Shown piece by piece: positions 41,085-50,086 of a stretch of 64,000 nucleotides of DNA. Position 1 is the stretch's first letter, and each line of letters opens with the position of its first letter. The translations under genes were made by a program, and so were the position numbers. Source of the stretch: Anaerolineae bacterium (GTDB lineage Bacteria > Chloroflexota > Anaerolineae > Aggregatilineales > Phototrophicaceae); NCBI GenBank assembly GCA_021296065.1, contig JAGWBD010000001.1, positions 1 through 64,000 on the forward strand, read 5' to 3'. The notes below the pieces were generated by a model. The model had not been told where the DNA came from, ran no database searches, and worked only from the letters and a program-made list of their open reading frames with translations.

Positions 41085-42543
41085 CGGTCAGCAGCAGATA
41101 AAGGTTGAAGGGCGCCAGCAGACCGACCGGCGCCAGCGTCAGCCAGGGCAGCCGCCCGGACAGCAGGCGCGCGCGCCAGGCATCAAGGCCGCGCGCCAGC
41201 AGCAGCGCCAGCGGCAACAACGCCGGATACAGATAGCGCCCCTGCAACTGCACGAATTCGAGGTTGTAGTACAGGTAGGCCAGTGCCGTCAGGCCGATGA
41301 CCAGCCACAGGGCGCTGCGCAGCAGGCGCAGCCCGCGTCGGTTGGGCGGCTGCCCTGCCAGCAGTAACCCGCTGACGGCCGCCAGACTCAGGGCCAGCGG
41401 CGGCAGCAGCAGGCGCCCCTGCAAGGGCAGCGCCATCCAGCCAAACTGGCCCCAGAAACTGACGAAGGTGTCGCGCAGGGCGTGCTGCGCCCAGGCGGCC
41501 GCACCGACGTCGGCGACGAGGTCAACAGTGCGCAACTGGTCCACTACCACGCGGTCGTGGGCGGCCAGGCCCAGCAGGTCCGGCCAGCCGTAGACGGCCA
41601 GGTTGCGCGCCCACCACAGCCCGCCGGTCAACAGCGCCGGCAGCAAGAGACAGACCAGCCCGACCGGGAGCAGTTGCCGCGTCGCCCGCCGTCGCCACAG
41701 TCCCGCCTGCCACAGTCGCAGGAACCAGACCAGCGGCAACAGACCGGCGACGAAGAATCCGCCCGGCTTGGTGACCAGCAGCAGCCCGGCCAGCATCCCC
41801 ATGAACCACAGCGGCCAAAGGGTCTGTCGGCCGCTGCGCCACAGCGCCAGGCCGACGCCCGTCAGCGCCAGAAAGAGCAGCGCCGCGCCGGTTGTGATGA
41901 GCCCGTATAGCAGCAGCAGGGCGCAGGCCACCAGGGCCGGCGCCAGCAGGATACGGGCCAGACGCTGCAGGCCATTGCGGTCGCCGCGCAACCAGCGCGC
42001 CAGCGCAACCAGCGCTAGGCCGATCAGCAGTTCGTTGAGGCTGTCGTTGTTGACGGCGCTCATCATCGCCAGGTGTTGCGGCAAAAAGGCGACGAAGGCC
42101 GCCGCCGTCAGGGCCAGCCAGGGGCGACCGGGCAGGGCCATGAGCGCCAGCGCGTGGGCACACCAGACCACGCCTGCGCCCGACAGGACGGAAAAGAGAC
42201 GCAGCGCCAGCAGGCTCCCGGAACTCCACTCGAAAACGAGGGCCGCCAGCAGGTAGTAGAGCGGGGGCTGGTGGTCTTCATATTGCAAAGCTGCGAGGTT
42301 CTCCGGCGTGGCGCCGGCGAAGCGTTCGCCCGTCAGTCGCGCCAGGGTGGCCTGGTCCCAGTCGCCCGGCTCGATGATGGGGCAACAGCGGGGCGCCGTG
42401 GCTTCGTGCAATTGACGCAGCACGTTGTAGTGCGCCGGTTCGTCGGGCGCCTGCCAGGCGGGCGTCAGCGCAGCGAAGAGCGCGCCCAACAGCAGGTAGG
42501 TGGCCAGCAGAAAGGCAAAGGCAACCCTTTCGTTCAGGCGCAT
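41059..42543 (-). CDS. GT-C-fold membrane glycosyltransferase (GT39/DUF2142-like)
   Basis: A 494-residue polytopic membrane protein with about eleven helices. The first external loop holds the acidic motif APDEPAHY (~32-39), characteristic of polyprenyl-phosphate-sugar-dependent GT-C enzymes. A second motif HQPPLYY (~90-96) is also shared by this group. It probably transfers a sugar from a lipid carrier on the outer face of the membrane. No other glycan gene is adjacent. Confidence 0.85.
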   Translation of the reverse strand: MRLNERVAFAFLLATYLLLGALFAALTPAWQAPDEPAHYNVLRQLHEATAPRCCPIIEPGDWDQATLARLTGERFAGATPENLAALQYEDHQPPLYYLLAALVFEWSSGSLLALRLFSVLSGAGVVWCAHALALMALPGRPWLALTAAAFVAFLPQHLAMMSAVNNDSLNELLIGLALVALARWLRGDRNGLQRLARILLAPALVACALLLLYGLITTGAALLFLALTGVGLALWRSGRQTLWPLWFMGMLAGLLLVTKPGGFFVAGLLPLVWFLRLWQAGLWRRRATRQLLPVGLVCLLLPALLTGGLWWARNLAVYGWPDLLGLAAHDRVVVDQLRTVDLVADVGAAAWAQHALRDTFVSFWGQFGWMALPLQGRLLLPPLALSLAAVSGLLLAGQPPNRRGLRLLRSALWLVIGLTALAYLYYNLEFVQLQGRYLYPALLPLALLLARGLDAWRARLLSGRLPWLTLAPVGLLAPFNLYLLLTVIEPLLSA

Positions 42544-42635
42544 GTGCCGGGTCCCTCGTCGGCGCGCCGGTTGACAGCGCGCCCTTTCCGGTGCAGGCTT
42601 GCGCCAGAACGGGAACGAGTGAGGAATGCCCTGTC

Positions 42636-42968
42636 ATGGCCGCAAACATGGTCCGTCCCAACCCGGAAGTCGCCACCACCATGCACGCCCTCATGGCGGA
42701 CCAGGCGGCGCAGCCAGGCAAGATGTTTGGTTCGCCCTGTTACAAGGTGAACGGCAAAATGGCGCTGGGCGTCTTTGGCGACGGCATTGTGCTCAAGCTG
42801 GGCGCAGCCCGCAGCCGCGCGTTGATTGAGGCCGGCGCGGCGCAGTCCTTCGAGCCCATGCCCGGCAGGGCCTGGCGCGAATGGGCGCTGCTGACGGAGG
42901 GATTCGAATCCGCCGGGCCGCTGCTGGCCGAGGCCGTGGCCTTTGTGCGGCGCGAAACAGGCGGCTGA
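42636..42968 (+). CDS. TfoX/Sxy N-terminal-domain-like protein
   Basis: A 110-residue single-domain protein. It contains KMFGSPCYKVNGKMALGVFGDGIVLKL and a C-terminal FEPMPGRAWREWALL, patterns of the TfoX_N family. In proteobacteria TfoX/Sxy activates competence genes (known), but stand-alone homologues elsewhere are uncharacterised. The start at 42636 (MAANMV) has GAGG upstream; residue 5 is an alternative. It is 9 nt before the aminotransferase gene. Confidence 0.8.
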   Translation: MAANMVRPNPEVATTMHALMADQAAQPGKMFGSPCYKVNGKMALGVFGDGIVLKLGAARSRALIEAGAAQSFEPMPGRAWREWALLTEGFESAGPLLAEAVAFVRRETGG

Positions 42969-42977
42969 GCCTGGACT

Positions 42978-44198
42978 GTGGCCGATGAGACGCCGGTAAA
43001 CGATCCCCTGCTGGCCTGGCGGCCCGAGTTTCCCGTCCTTGAACGCTGCCACTATCTGGTCAGCCATTCGCTGGGCGCCATGCCGCGCACTGTGCGCGAC
43101 AGTCTGGCGGCCTACGCCGACAGCTGGGAGCGGCACGGCGTGCGCGCCTGGAACGAGTCCTGGTGGACGCTGGCGCGCGAGCTGGCCGACAGCATCGCGC
43201 CGCTGCTGAACGCGCCGGCCGGCAGCCTTGTGCTGCAACAAAACGCCAGCATCGCCAACAGCGTCCTGTTCTCCGCCCTGGATTTCAGCGACCCGCGTCG
43301 CAATCGCTTCGTCATCAGCGACATGGACTTCCCTTCGGACAGCTTCGCGCTGCGGCAGTGGCTGCCGCCGGGCGCCGAAATCTGCATGCTGCGCTCGCCG
43401 GATGGCATCGGCCTCGACGTCGACGAGTTGCTGGCGGCCATTGACGAAGGTACCCGCCTCGTCAGCCTGTCGCACGTGCTGTTCCGCTCCGGCTGCATCC
43501 TGCCGGCGGCGGAAATTGTCGCGCGGGCGCATGCCGTCGGCGCGCAGGTGCTGCTCAATGGCTACCACAGCGTGGGCGTCATCCCGGTCGACGTGGCCGC
43601 GCTTGAAGTGGACTTCTACGGCGGCGGCACCCTGAAGTGGCTCTGTGGCGGGCCGGGCGGGGTCTTCCTCTACGTGCGGCCGGACCTGCTGGGCGGCCTG
43701 CGACCGAAGGTAAGCGGCTGGCTGGCGCTGCAGCAGCCCTTCGCCTTTGAAAGCGAACACTTTGCGCTGCGCGAAGACATCGGACGTCTGCAGAATGGCA
43801 CGCCCGGCATCGCCTCGCTGCATGCAATCCGGCCGGGAATCGACATTGTCCGCAAGGTGGGCGTGGCAGCCATCCGCGAAAAGTCGCGGCGCCAGACGGC
43901 GCTGCTGGTCGAACTGGCCCGACGCGCCGGCCATGAACTGGGCTCGCCGCCGGAAGCCGAACGCCGCGCCGGCACGGTCTCGCTCAAACCGGCCCATGCC
44001 TGGGAAGTCTCGCGTGAGTTGCTGGCGCGCGATTACCTCATTGACTACCGCGAGGGCGCCGGCATCCGTATCGCGCCGCATTTCTACACAGGCGACGGCG
44101 AAGTGCGCGGGGTCATGCAGGCCATCGACGACATTCTGGCGGAAGGCAGCTGGCGCCGTCACAGCGCGAAGGGGCCGGACCACAGCAGCGTGACCTGA
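42978..44198 (+). CDS. Class V PLP-dependent aminotransferase/kynureninase-like
   Basis: A 406-residue fold-type I enzyme. It has a GTG start. The PLP lysine is Lys219 in GGGTLKWLCGGPGG. The residue expected to be Asp, which salt-bridges the PLP pyridine nitrogen (usual pattern xxDxYHxxG), is Asn194 here (LLNGYHSVG; codon AAT at 43557-43559). This may alter or abolish classical chemistry. Overall it resembles kynureninase and cysteine-desulfurase relatives of unknown substrate. It is convergent with rny. Confidence 0.86.
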   Translation: MADETPVNDPLLAWRPEFPVLERCHYLVSHSLGAMPRTVRDSLAAYADSWERHGVRAWNESWWTLARELADSIAPLLNAPAGSLVLQQNASIANSVLFSALDFSDPRRNRFVISDMDFPSDSFALRQWLPPGAEICMLRSPDGIGLDVDELLAAIDEGTRLVSLSHVLFRSGCILPAAEIVARAHAVGAQVLLNGYHSVGVIPVDVAALEVDFYGGGTLKWLCGGPGGVFLYVRPDLLGGLRPKVSGWLALQQPFAFESEHFALREDIGRLQNGTPGIASLHAIRPGIDIVRKVGVAAIREKSRRQTALLVELARRAGHELGSPPEAERRAGTVSLKPAHAWEVSRELLARDYLIDYREGAGIRIAPHFYTGDGEVRGVMQAIDDILAEGSWRRHSAKGPDHSSVT

Positions 44199-44210
44199 CG
44201 CAGGCCGGGA

Positions 44211-45752
44211 TCACCGGGCGAAATCGACCGCCCGCGTCTCGCGGATGACCTGCACCTTGATCTGACCGGGATATTGCATGGTTTCCTCGATCTTGCGCGC
44301 CACCTCGCGTGAGAGTTGCAGCGCCTGCAGGTCATCGATGTCGTCCGGGCGGATGATGATGCGCACCTCGCGACCGGCCTGCAACGCGTAGCTCTGGTCC
44401 ACGCCGTCAAAGCTGGCGGCGATCTCCTCCAGAGTCTTGACGCGCTTGATGTAGGATTCTATGCTCTCGCGCCGGGCGCCTGGCCGGGCGCCGGAAATGG
44501 CGTCGGCAGCCTCGACGATGTAGGCCTCCACATAGGCCGGTTCGACCTCGTGATGGTGGCTGGCGACGCAGTTGACCACGTTTTCGCGTACGCCATGGCG
44601 TTTGATAAAGTCCGCGCCCAGCAGGGCGTGTGTGCCCTCCACCTCATGGTCGATGGCCTTGCCGATATCGTGCAGCAGGCCGCCGGCGCGCGCCACGTCG
44701 ACGTCCGCCCCCAGTTCCGCGGCGATCATGCCGGCGATGTGCGCCGACTCAATGGCATGGGCATGCATGTTCTGGCCGTAACTGGTGCGGAACTTCAGCC
44801 GTCCCAGCAATTTGATGATCTCCGGATGCAGGCCGGGGACACCGGCCTCGAAGGCGGCGCGCTCGCCTTCCTCGCGAATGGTCTGGTTCACTTCTTCGGT
44901 GGCATCCTCGACCAGTTTCTCGATGCGGGCGGGATGGATGCGACCGTCCGTCACCAGTTTGCCCATTGCCTGTCGCGCCACCTCGCGACGCACCGGGTTG
45001 AAGCTGCTGATGGTGACGGCCTCGGGCGTGTCGTCGACCACCACGTCAACGCCGGTGGCCAGTTCGAACGCGCGAATGTTGCGTCCGTTGCGCCCGATGA
45101 TGCGCCCCTTCATGTCGTCCGAGGGCAGGGGCACGACGCTGACCGAAATCTCGCTCACGTGCTCGCTGGCCAGGCGTTGCACCGCCAGCGAGATGATGTT
45201 GCGCGCCCGTGTGTCGGCTTCCTCGCGCGCGCTGGCCTCGACCTGGCGGATGATGCGCGCCATGTCGTTGCGGGAGTCGTTTTCAACGACCGCCATCAGT
45301 TCCTCGCGCGCTTCCTCCTGCGTCATGCGCGCAATGCGCTCGAGTTCCGTTCTGCGTTCTTCTTCCTGTTTTGCCAGGCTGTTTTCGCGTTTGTCCAGCC
45401 GGCCCTGCCGCTTGTTCAGGTTCTGGTCGCGCTGCTCCAGTCGGTCCAGGCGCGCGTCCTGTTGCGTTCTGCGCTGCTGCAGACGGTCCACCTCGCGGTC
45501 CAGCTCGCGCCGTCGCCGGTTGACTGTCTGCTCGGATTCCTCCAGCAAAACGCGGGCCCTTTCACTGGCTTCGGCGATGGTGCTGGCGGCGTCGCGCGCG
45601 GCTTCGTCACGCGTGGCCTGGTTCTGGGCCTCGGCCACGCTGCGCCAGTTCTCCACCTGGGAGTTCTGGTAGCGTCGTAGCAACAGCAGGGAGACGGTGG
45701 CGCCCAGGGCCAGGCCAATGATTAGCATCGCCGGGGCGATCAGGTGTTCCAT
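44211..45752 (-). CDS. rny: Ribonuclease Y
   Basis: A 513-residue membrane-anchored endoribonuclease that initiates mRNA decay. The start at 45752 (MEHLIAP) follows a GAGGAG box. Domains: N-terminal membrane helix (~5-25), long coiled coil (~35-190), KH domain (GRIIGRNGRNIRAFE, ~215-229) and HD domain (HDIGKAIDHEVEGTH). Size is canonical. Its start lies inside the last codons of recX (13-nt overlap), so the pair is coupled. Confidence 0.96.
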   Translation of the reverse strand: MEHLIAPAMLIIGLALGATVSLLLLRRYQNSQVENWRSVAEAQNQATRDEAARDAASTIAEASERARVLLEESEQTVNRRRRELDREVDRLQQRRTQQDARLDRLEQRDQNLNKRQGRLDKRENSLAKQEEERRTELERIARMTQEEAREELMAVVENDSRNDMARIIRQVEASAREEADTRARNIISLAVQRLASEHVSEISVSVVPLPSDDMKGRIIGRNGRNIRAFELATGVDVVVDDTPEAVTISSFNPVRREVARQAMGKLVTDGRIHPARIEKLVEDATEEVNQTIREEGERAAFEAGVPGLHPEIIKLLGRLKFRTSYGQNMHAHAIESAHIAGMIAAELGADVDVARAGGLLHDIGKAIDHEVEGTHALLGADFIKRHGVRENVVNCVASHHHEVEPAYVEAYIVEAADAISGARPGARRESIESYIKRVKTLEEIAASFDGVDQSYALQAGREVRIIIRPDDIDDLQALQLSREVARKIEETMQYPGQIKVQVIRETRAVDFAR

Positions 45753-46414
45753 AATGAGTGCTCCTCGTGCCTGTCGGCAGGGAAAGTTGTTTCGTCTTCC
45801 CCGTCGCCTGTCAGTAATTCCTCCACGACCTGATGGCACAGATCGCCTTCAAAGCCGCGCCGCTGCAGAAATGCCCACAGCTTGCGCCGCATTTCCAACC
45901 GCGTCAGGCCGCGCCAGCGGCGCAGACTCCTGCGCGCCGCGCGCCGGGCCGCGTCCAGGCTGTCCATGTCGACCAGCGCCGTTTCGATGATTTCCTGCTC
46001 CACGCCCTTCTGACGCAATTCGTACGCCAGGGCGCGGCGACCCATGGGCCGAAAGCGCAGCCGGTCTTCCACCCAGAAGCGGGCAAAGGCGAGATCATCC
46101 AGCCATCCCTGTTGCGTCATGCGCTCCAGCGCGGCAGAGATGGCCCCGTCCGTGAAGCCCTTGCGCCGCAGGTTGCGCCCGGCCTCCGCCACGCTGCGCG
46201 GCCGGTAGCCAAGGAAGCGGGCCGCCTGGTCGACGGCGCGCGCCACCTCGTCCTCCTGCTGCAGACGGGCGATCGTGGCGTCGTCCAGCGGCTGGCCTGT
46301 GCCCAGACCGGCAGCCAGACTCGATGCCAGGCTGAAGGCGCGTTCGCCATTCAGAAAAACATCAACCCGATCGCGTTTGCGTTTGTCGGCCTGCAAGGCC
46401 GTAATCGTAGCCAT
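45740..46414 (-). CDS. recX: Regulatory protein RecX
   Basis: A 224-residue helical-repeat modulator of RecA filaments. The start at 46414 (MATITALQ) matches the family N-terminus; an ATG at 46435 is possible. RecX features are LGYRPRSVAEAGRNLRRKGF, WLDDLAFARFWVEDRLRFRPMGRRAL and the RRWRGLTRLEMRRKLWAFLQRRGF tail repeat. recA, often upstream of recX, is not in the adjacent 350 nt. It overlaps rny by 13 nt. Confidence 0.93.
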   Translation of the reverse strand: MATITALQADKRKRDRVDVFLNGERAFSLASSLAAGLGTGQPLDDATIARLQQEDEVARAVDQAARFLGYRPRSVAEAGRNLRRKGFTDGAISAALERMTQQGWLDDLAFARFWVEDRLRFRPMGRRALAYELRQKGVEQEIIETALVDMDSLDAARRAARRSLRRWRGLTRLEMRRKLWAFLQRRGFEGDLCHQVVEELLTGDGEDETTFPADRHEEHSLWNT

Positions 46415-46646
46415 CAAGTCCACGTCCGGGAACATCAGAAGCCGTGACCGGATTCATCACGGTTGCGGCCTGCACCAGTCCCTGACATTGCGTTGTGAAA
46501 TACCGCGCCGGGCGGTTGGCTGTAACTGGACTTTCCGGTCCGATCAGGGAAGCCCGATTACGTGAATTCCTCTTGAGACAGGTCACTGCGACCGGCTACT
46601 AATTTCACCACCCGCATGACCATAGGTCTGCGTTCACTCACGCGCC

Positions 46647-46684
46647 ACAACTCGTGTTGTTATGTTACTGTTAAAACGTTAACA
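46647..46684. promoter_or_regulatory. Two adjacent dyads, candidate operator
   Basis: ACAAC-tcgt-GTTGT (46647-46660) and TGTTAA-aacg-TTAACA (46669-46684), both perfect, centres 23 bp apart, about two helical turns. They are AT-rich against GC-rich surroundings. They lie in the 352-bp gap between recX (minus) and the NAD(P)-binding gene (plus), and could control either. No gene is seen in the gap (46415-46766). Confidence 0.45.
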
Positions 46685-46766
46685 CGGCATGACAATGTGT
46701 ACCAGGCGATTGGTATTGTTTGGACAGGCAGTTCCCGCTCTTGACGCTCGCAGCCAGGGGAAATCG

Positions 46767-47543
46767 ATGGCTGAACGACCGCAGGTCCCGCGGGTGCTCG
46801 TCACCGGCAGCAGCTTCCCCGGCGCCGGCATTGCCGCGGCCCTGCTGGCTGAAGGCGCGCGCGTATCCCTGCTGCAAAGGGACGCCGATTACCCCCTGCC
46901 CGAACCCCTGGCGAGCAATGTCAGTACGCTCGTCGCCGACGTCTGGAACCCGGCCAGCCTGAACGGACGGGCCCGCGGCCATCACCTGACCATTCACACC
47001 GTTGGCAGCATGGTCGCCGACCCGGCGCGCGGCCTCAATCACCACTGGCTTAACTTTGTTTCCGCGCGCAACGTGGCCAACATGTGCGTCAGTGATGGCT
47101 GTCCCCGCCTGGTGTTGCTCAGTTGCGCCCGCGCGCCATGGATCAACCGGGGCTATGTGCGCGCCAAACGCGGCGCCGAAGATTATTGCCTGCGCGTCGG
47201 TCTGGAGACCCTGATTATTCGCGCGCCGCTGACCTGGATTCGCGGGCAGCGGCGTCAACCCATCTTCTGGCTGATGACCATGCTTGGCAGTGTGCCGCCC
47301 ACCTCCTGGCTTGGTTTCGGTCGCAGCGCACCGCTGCAATTCGATATCTTCGCGCGAGGTGTGGCGCGCGTCGCCCTGCACCCCAAACCCGGCCAGCATC
47401 TCTACTGGCGCCGGGACCTGCGCCGTCGCAACAGCAACCGCGAAGCCCGCCATTACGCGCCGCCCACGCTCCCCGAAACGGCGTCGGAGCCCGATGAGGA
47501 AGACGTTCCCTTTGGCTGGCTGCCGCCGGCTTCCGATGCCTGA
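46767..47543 (+). CDS. NAD(P)-binding NmrA/atypical SDR-like protein
   Basis: A 258-residue Rossmann-fold protein. The start at 46767 has an AGGGGAAA box. The nucleotide-binding loop VTGSSFPGAGIA (~12-23) replaces the usual TGATGxxG. There is no YxxxK motif. KRGAEDYCLRVGLETLIIRAPLTW is typical of atypical SDRs such as NDUFA9-like or NmrA regulators. The C-terminus is basic, then acidic. It may be redox-sensing or ubiquinone/lipid related; function is unknown. Confidence 0.78.
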   Translation: MAERPQVPRVLVTGSSFPGAGIAAALLAEGARVSLLQRDADYPLPEPLASNVSTLVADVWNPASLNGRARGHHLTIHTVGSMVADPARGLNHHWLNFVSARNVANMCVSDGCPRLVLLSCARAPWINRGYVRAKRGAEDYCLRVGLETLIIRAPLTWIRGQRRQPIFWLMTMLGSVPPTSWLGFGRSAPLQFDIFARGVARVALHPKPGQHLYWRRDLRRRNSNREARHYAPPTLPETASEPDEEDVPFGWLPPASDA

Positions 47544-47548
47544 AGCCG

Positions 47549-48655
47549 CTACAGTCGGTGTCGGTCTGCCGGCTCCTCCACGCGCAACTCGCCGGTCTCC
47601 GCCAGTCGGTAACGTCGCAGGGGTCGCAGTCGTACCAGCCGGCCACGTGCTGCGGCCTCAGTGATTCGCAGGTGCAACTGACGCAGGCCGGCATCCATGT
47701 CCGCCGCATCGGCATAGCCAAAGCGATAGGACAGGAAATGCGGGTGATCGTCGAGAAAGGCGAGAGCGTCTTCCAGAGCCGCCTGCAATTCCGCCGCCGC
47801 CTGGGGCTGCCCAACCTGCAGCAGGGGCTGGACCGGCAGACGCATGTTGCGCGCCATCACGTCCAGCAGCACCGGCGTATGAAAAAAACGACCCAGGCCG
47901 GCGGCGTACTCCAGGTCGGCCTCCTGCAACGAGGCCGCGTCCGCGCCCAGCTCCAGTACGCAGTCGAATTGTTCGTCCAGTATTCGCTGGCTGGCCAGCC
48001 GCTCCGCTTCCGGGATGAGGGCCGCGATCTGGCCCATGATATGCGTGGCGGCCGCGCCCAGCGCCTGCTTGCGCGATAACCCGGGCAGGTCCACGCGCAC
48101 GGGTGGCAGGGGCTCACCGATGTTCATAAACAGGCGCGGCCGTTTCAGCGCGAGGACGGCGCCCAGCGCGCCTTCCATCCCGCCGAAGCCGATCGGCAGC
48201 ACCGGCGCGCCACTGTGATGGCTCAGCCAGGCCACACCGGTGTGGGCGCGTTTCAGCACCGGCGACCAGATGCCGCCTTCCGGAAAAATGCCGACAACGC
48301 CGTTCTGGCGCAGGATATCGAGCGGCAACTGCAATTCCTGGCGCCGCGCGTTGCCGCGATTCACCGGCAGGAAACCCCACAGGTTGACGATCCAGGCGTA
48401 GCGCCGGTCCATGGGGATGTCGCCGGTGCCGATGACCTCGATTTCCCAGGGCGCCAGCAGCACCATCAGCACGACTTCCATCAGCGCCACGTGGTTGCCC
48501 ACCAGAATTAGCGGGCCGCGCGCCGGCAGGTTGGCGCGCCCGCGAACCTGGGTACGAGTCAGCAAACGGAGGGCGATGCGCCCGAGGGGCCGCAGCAATC
48601 GGCGCAGCAGGACCCGACGCGGATAGCGGATGGTGTAGCCTTCCCCCCTGCTCAT
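47549..48655 (-). CDS. PlsC-like acyltransferase with C-terminal extension
   Basis: A 368-residue protein; starts at 48667 and at TTG 48703 are possible. The acyltransferase domain (~30-190) has motif I NHVALME, HX4E instead of the usual HX4D, and motif III FPEGGIW. PlsC makes phosphatidic acid from lysophosphatidate (known). A helical ~170-residue C-terminal extension (LGADAASLQEADLEYAAGLG...) of unknown role follows. The gene comes after the nucleotide-sugar dehydrogenase on the same strand. Confidence 0.85.
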   Translation of the reverse strand: MSRGEGYTIRYPRRVLLRRLLRPLGRIALRLLTRTQVRGRANLPARGPLILVGNHVALMEVVLMVLLAPWEIEVIGTGDIPMDRRYAWIVNLWGFLPVNRGNARRQELQLPLDILRQNGVVGIFPEGGIWSPVLKRAHTGVAWLSHHSGAPVLPIGFGGMEGALGAVLALKRPRLFMNIGEPLPPVRVDLPGLSRKQALGAAATHIMGQIAALIPEAERLASQRILDEQFDCVLELGADAASLQEADLEYAAGLGRFFHTPVLLDVMARNMRLPVQPLLQVGQPQAAAELQAALEDALAFLDDHPHFLSYRFGYADAADMDAGLRQLHLRITEAAARGRLVRLRPLRRYRLAETGELRVEEPADRHRL

Positions 48656-48706
48656 GCTCCCCGCCATGGCCGGGCGCCGCAACGACGCGGGCGACCGGGC
48701 CAATCC

Positions 48707-50020
48707 CTACAGCGACAACACGCGCGCCGCCCCGGGCAGGGGGACGACCACGTGACGCGTATCGACAACCAGCGAACTGTGGTCCGCCACCTGCTGCCAG
48801 TCGATGGCGCTGTGGTCGGTGATGACGACCACGCAATCCGCCGCAGCCAGTTCCGCCGGGTCCAGCGCCTGGCTTTGCAGGCGTTCACCGTCCGGCAGGT
48901 GTACCACTGGCACCTGCGGGTCGTGGTAACGGACGGCGGCGCCCTTCTCCATGAGCAGGGCCAACACGTCCAGCGCGGGACTTTCGCGAACGTCATCCAC
49001 GTCGCGTTTGAAGGCCACGCCAAGCACCAGGACGCGCGCGCCACGCACGGCCTTGCCTTCGTCGTTGAGTGCGTCGCTGATGCGCTGCGCGACGTGCAGG
49101 GGCATGGCGGTGTTGATTTCGCTGGCCACCTCAATGAAGCGGGCGTTGTAGTTGAGGGTCTTCAGCTTCCAGCTGAGGTAATGCGGGTCGACCGGGATGC
49201 AATGGCCGCCGAGGCCTGGCCCGGGGAAGAATGGCATGAAACCGAAGGGCTTGCTGGCCGCCGCCTCAATCACTTCCCACACGTCGATATTCAGACGGTT
49301 GCACATCAGCGCCATCTCGTTGACGAGGCCGATGTTGACGGCGCGGAAGGTGTTTTCCAGCAACTTGGTCATCTCGGCCACAGTGGGCGAACTGACCGGA
49401 ATGACCTGGTCGACGGCGGCGGAGTAGAGTGCGACGGCAACGTCGGTGCAGGCCGCCGTGATACCGCCGACGATGCGCGGCGTGTTGCGCACGCCAAACT
49501 CGGCATTGGCAGGGTCGATGCGCTCGGGCGAGAAGGCCACGAAGATGTTCTCGCCGGCCTCAAGGCCCTGTTCCTGCAAGCGCGGCAGAATGATCTCGCT
49601 GGTGGTGCCGGGCCAGGTGGTGCTCTCCAGCACGATCAACTGGCCGGCGCGGCAGACCTCCACCAACGCATCCAGGGCGTGCAGGATGTAGGACATGTCG
49701 GGGTCGCGCGTCTTGCGTAGCGGGGTGGGCACACAAATGCTGATGGCGTCGGCAGCGCCCAGCGCCTGGTAATCGGCCGTGGCGCAGAGCCGGCCAGCCG
49801 CGACCAGCGGCGCGACGTCCGCGTCGCTGACGCCCGGGATGTAGCTGCGGCCGCTGTTGAGTCGCCCTACCTTTTCCAGGTCCAGGTCCAGGCCGGTGAC
49901 CCGATAGCCGGCGCGGGCAAACTCGAGCGCCAGCGGCAGCCCGACATAACCCAGGCCCACAATGCCGATGCGGGCGTTGCGGGCCTGGAGTTTTTCCAGC
50001 AACTTCTGACGATAATTCAC
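48707..50020 (-). CDS. Nucleotide-sugar dehydrogenase (UDP-ManNAc/UDP-GlcNAc dehydrogenase type)
   Basis: A 437-residue NAD-dependent four-electron dehydrogenase giving a uronic-acid nucleotide sugar. Visible: GLGYVGLPLALEFA (~22-35), the ESTTWPGTT segment, Lys in TKLLENTFRAVNI and catalytic Cys in GPGLGGHCIPVDP (~270-282). A C-terminal UDP-binding domain follows (LGVAFKRDVDDVRESPALD). The CIPVDPHYLSWK pattern favours the WecC/WbpA group over UDP-glucose dehydrogenase. A TATACT box on the minus strand is at 50047-50052. Confidence 0.94.
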   Translation of the reverse strand: MNYRQKLLEKLQARNARIGIVGLGYVGLPLALEFARAGYRVTGLDLDLEKVGRLNSGRSYIPGVSDADVAPLVAAGRLCATADYQALGAADAISICVPTPLRKTRDPDMSYILHALDALVEVCRAGQLIVLESTTWPGTTSEIILPRLQEQGLEAGENIFVAFSPERIDPANAEFGVRNTPRIVGGITAACTDVAVALYSAAVDQVIPVSSPTVAEMTKLLENTFRAVNIGLVNEMALMCNRLNIDVWEVIEAAASKPFGFMPFFPGPGLGGHCIPVDPHYLSWKLKTLNYNARFIEVASEINTAMPLHVAQRISDALNDEGKAVRGARVLVLGVAFKRDVDDVRESPALDVLALLMEKGAAVRYHDPQVPVVHLPDGERLQSQALDPAELAAADCVVVITDHSAIDWQQVADHSSLVVDTRHVVVPLPGAARVLSL

Positions 50021-50086
50021 GTTGTCAGTCCCTGACCGCCGCGCGCGCAGTATACACGAAATGCGGCGGCCAGGGTTTGGGATGGT

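Noticed and set aside
42636-42968. Competence regulator TfoX in the E. coli sense
   Set aside because: Only the N-terminal domain is present and no competence genes are nearby, so only the domain similarity is reported.
46671-47453. Minus-strand ORF opposite the NAD(P)-binding gene
   Set aside because: The plus-strand frame has a good Shine-Dalgarno and a Rossmann motif; the minus frame has no family features.
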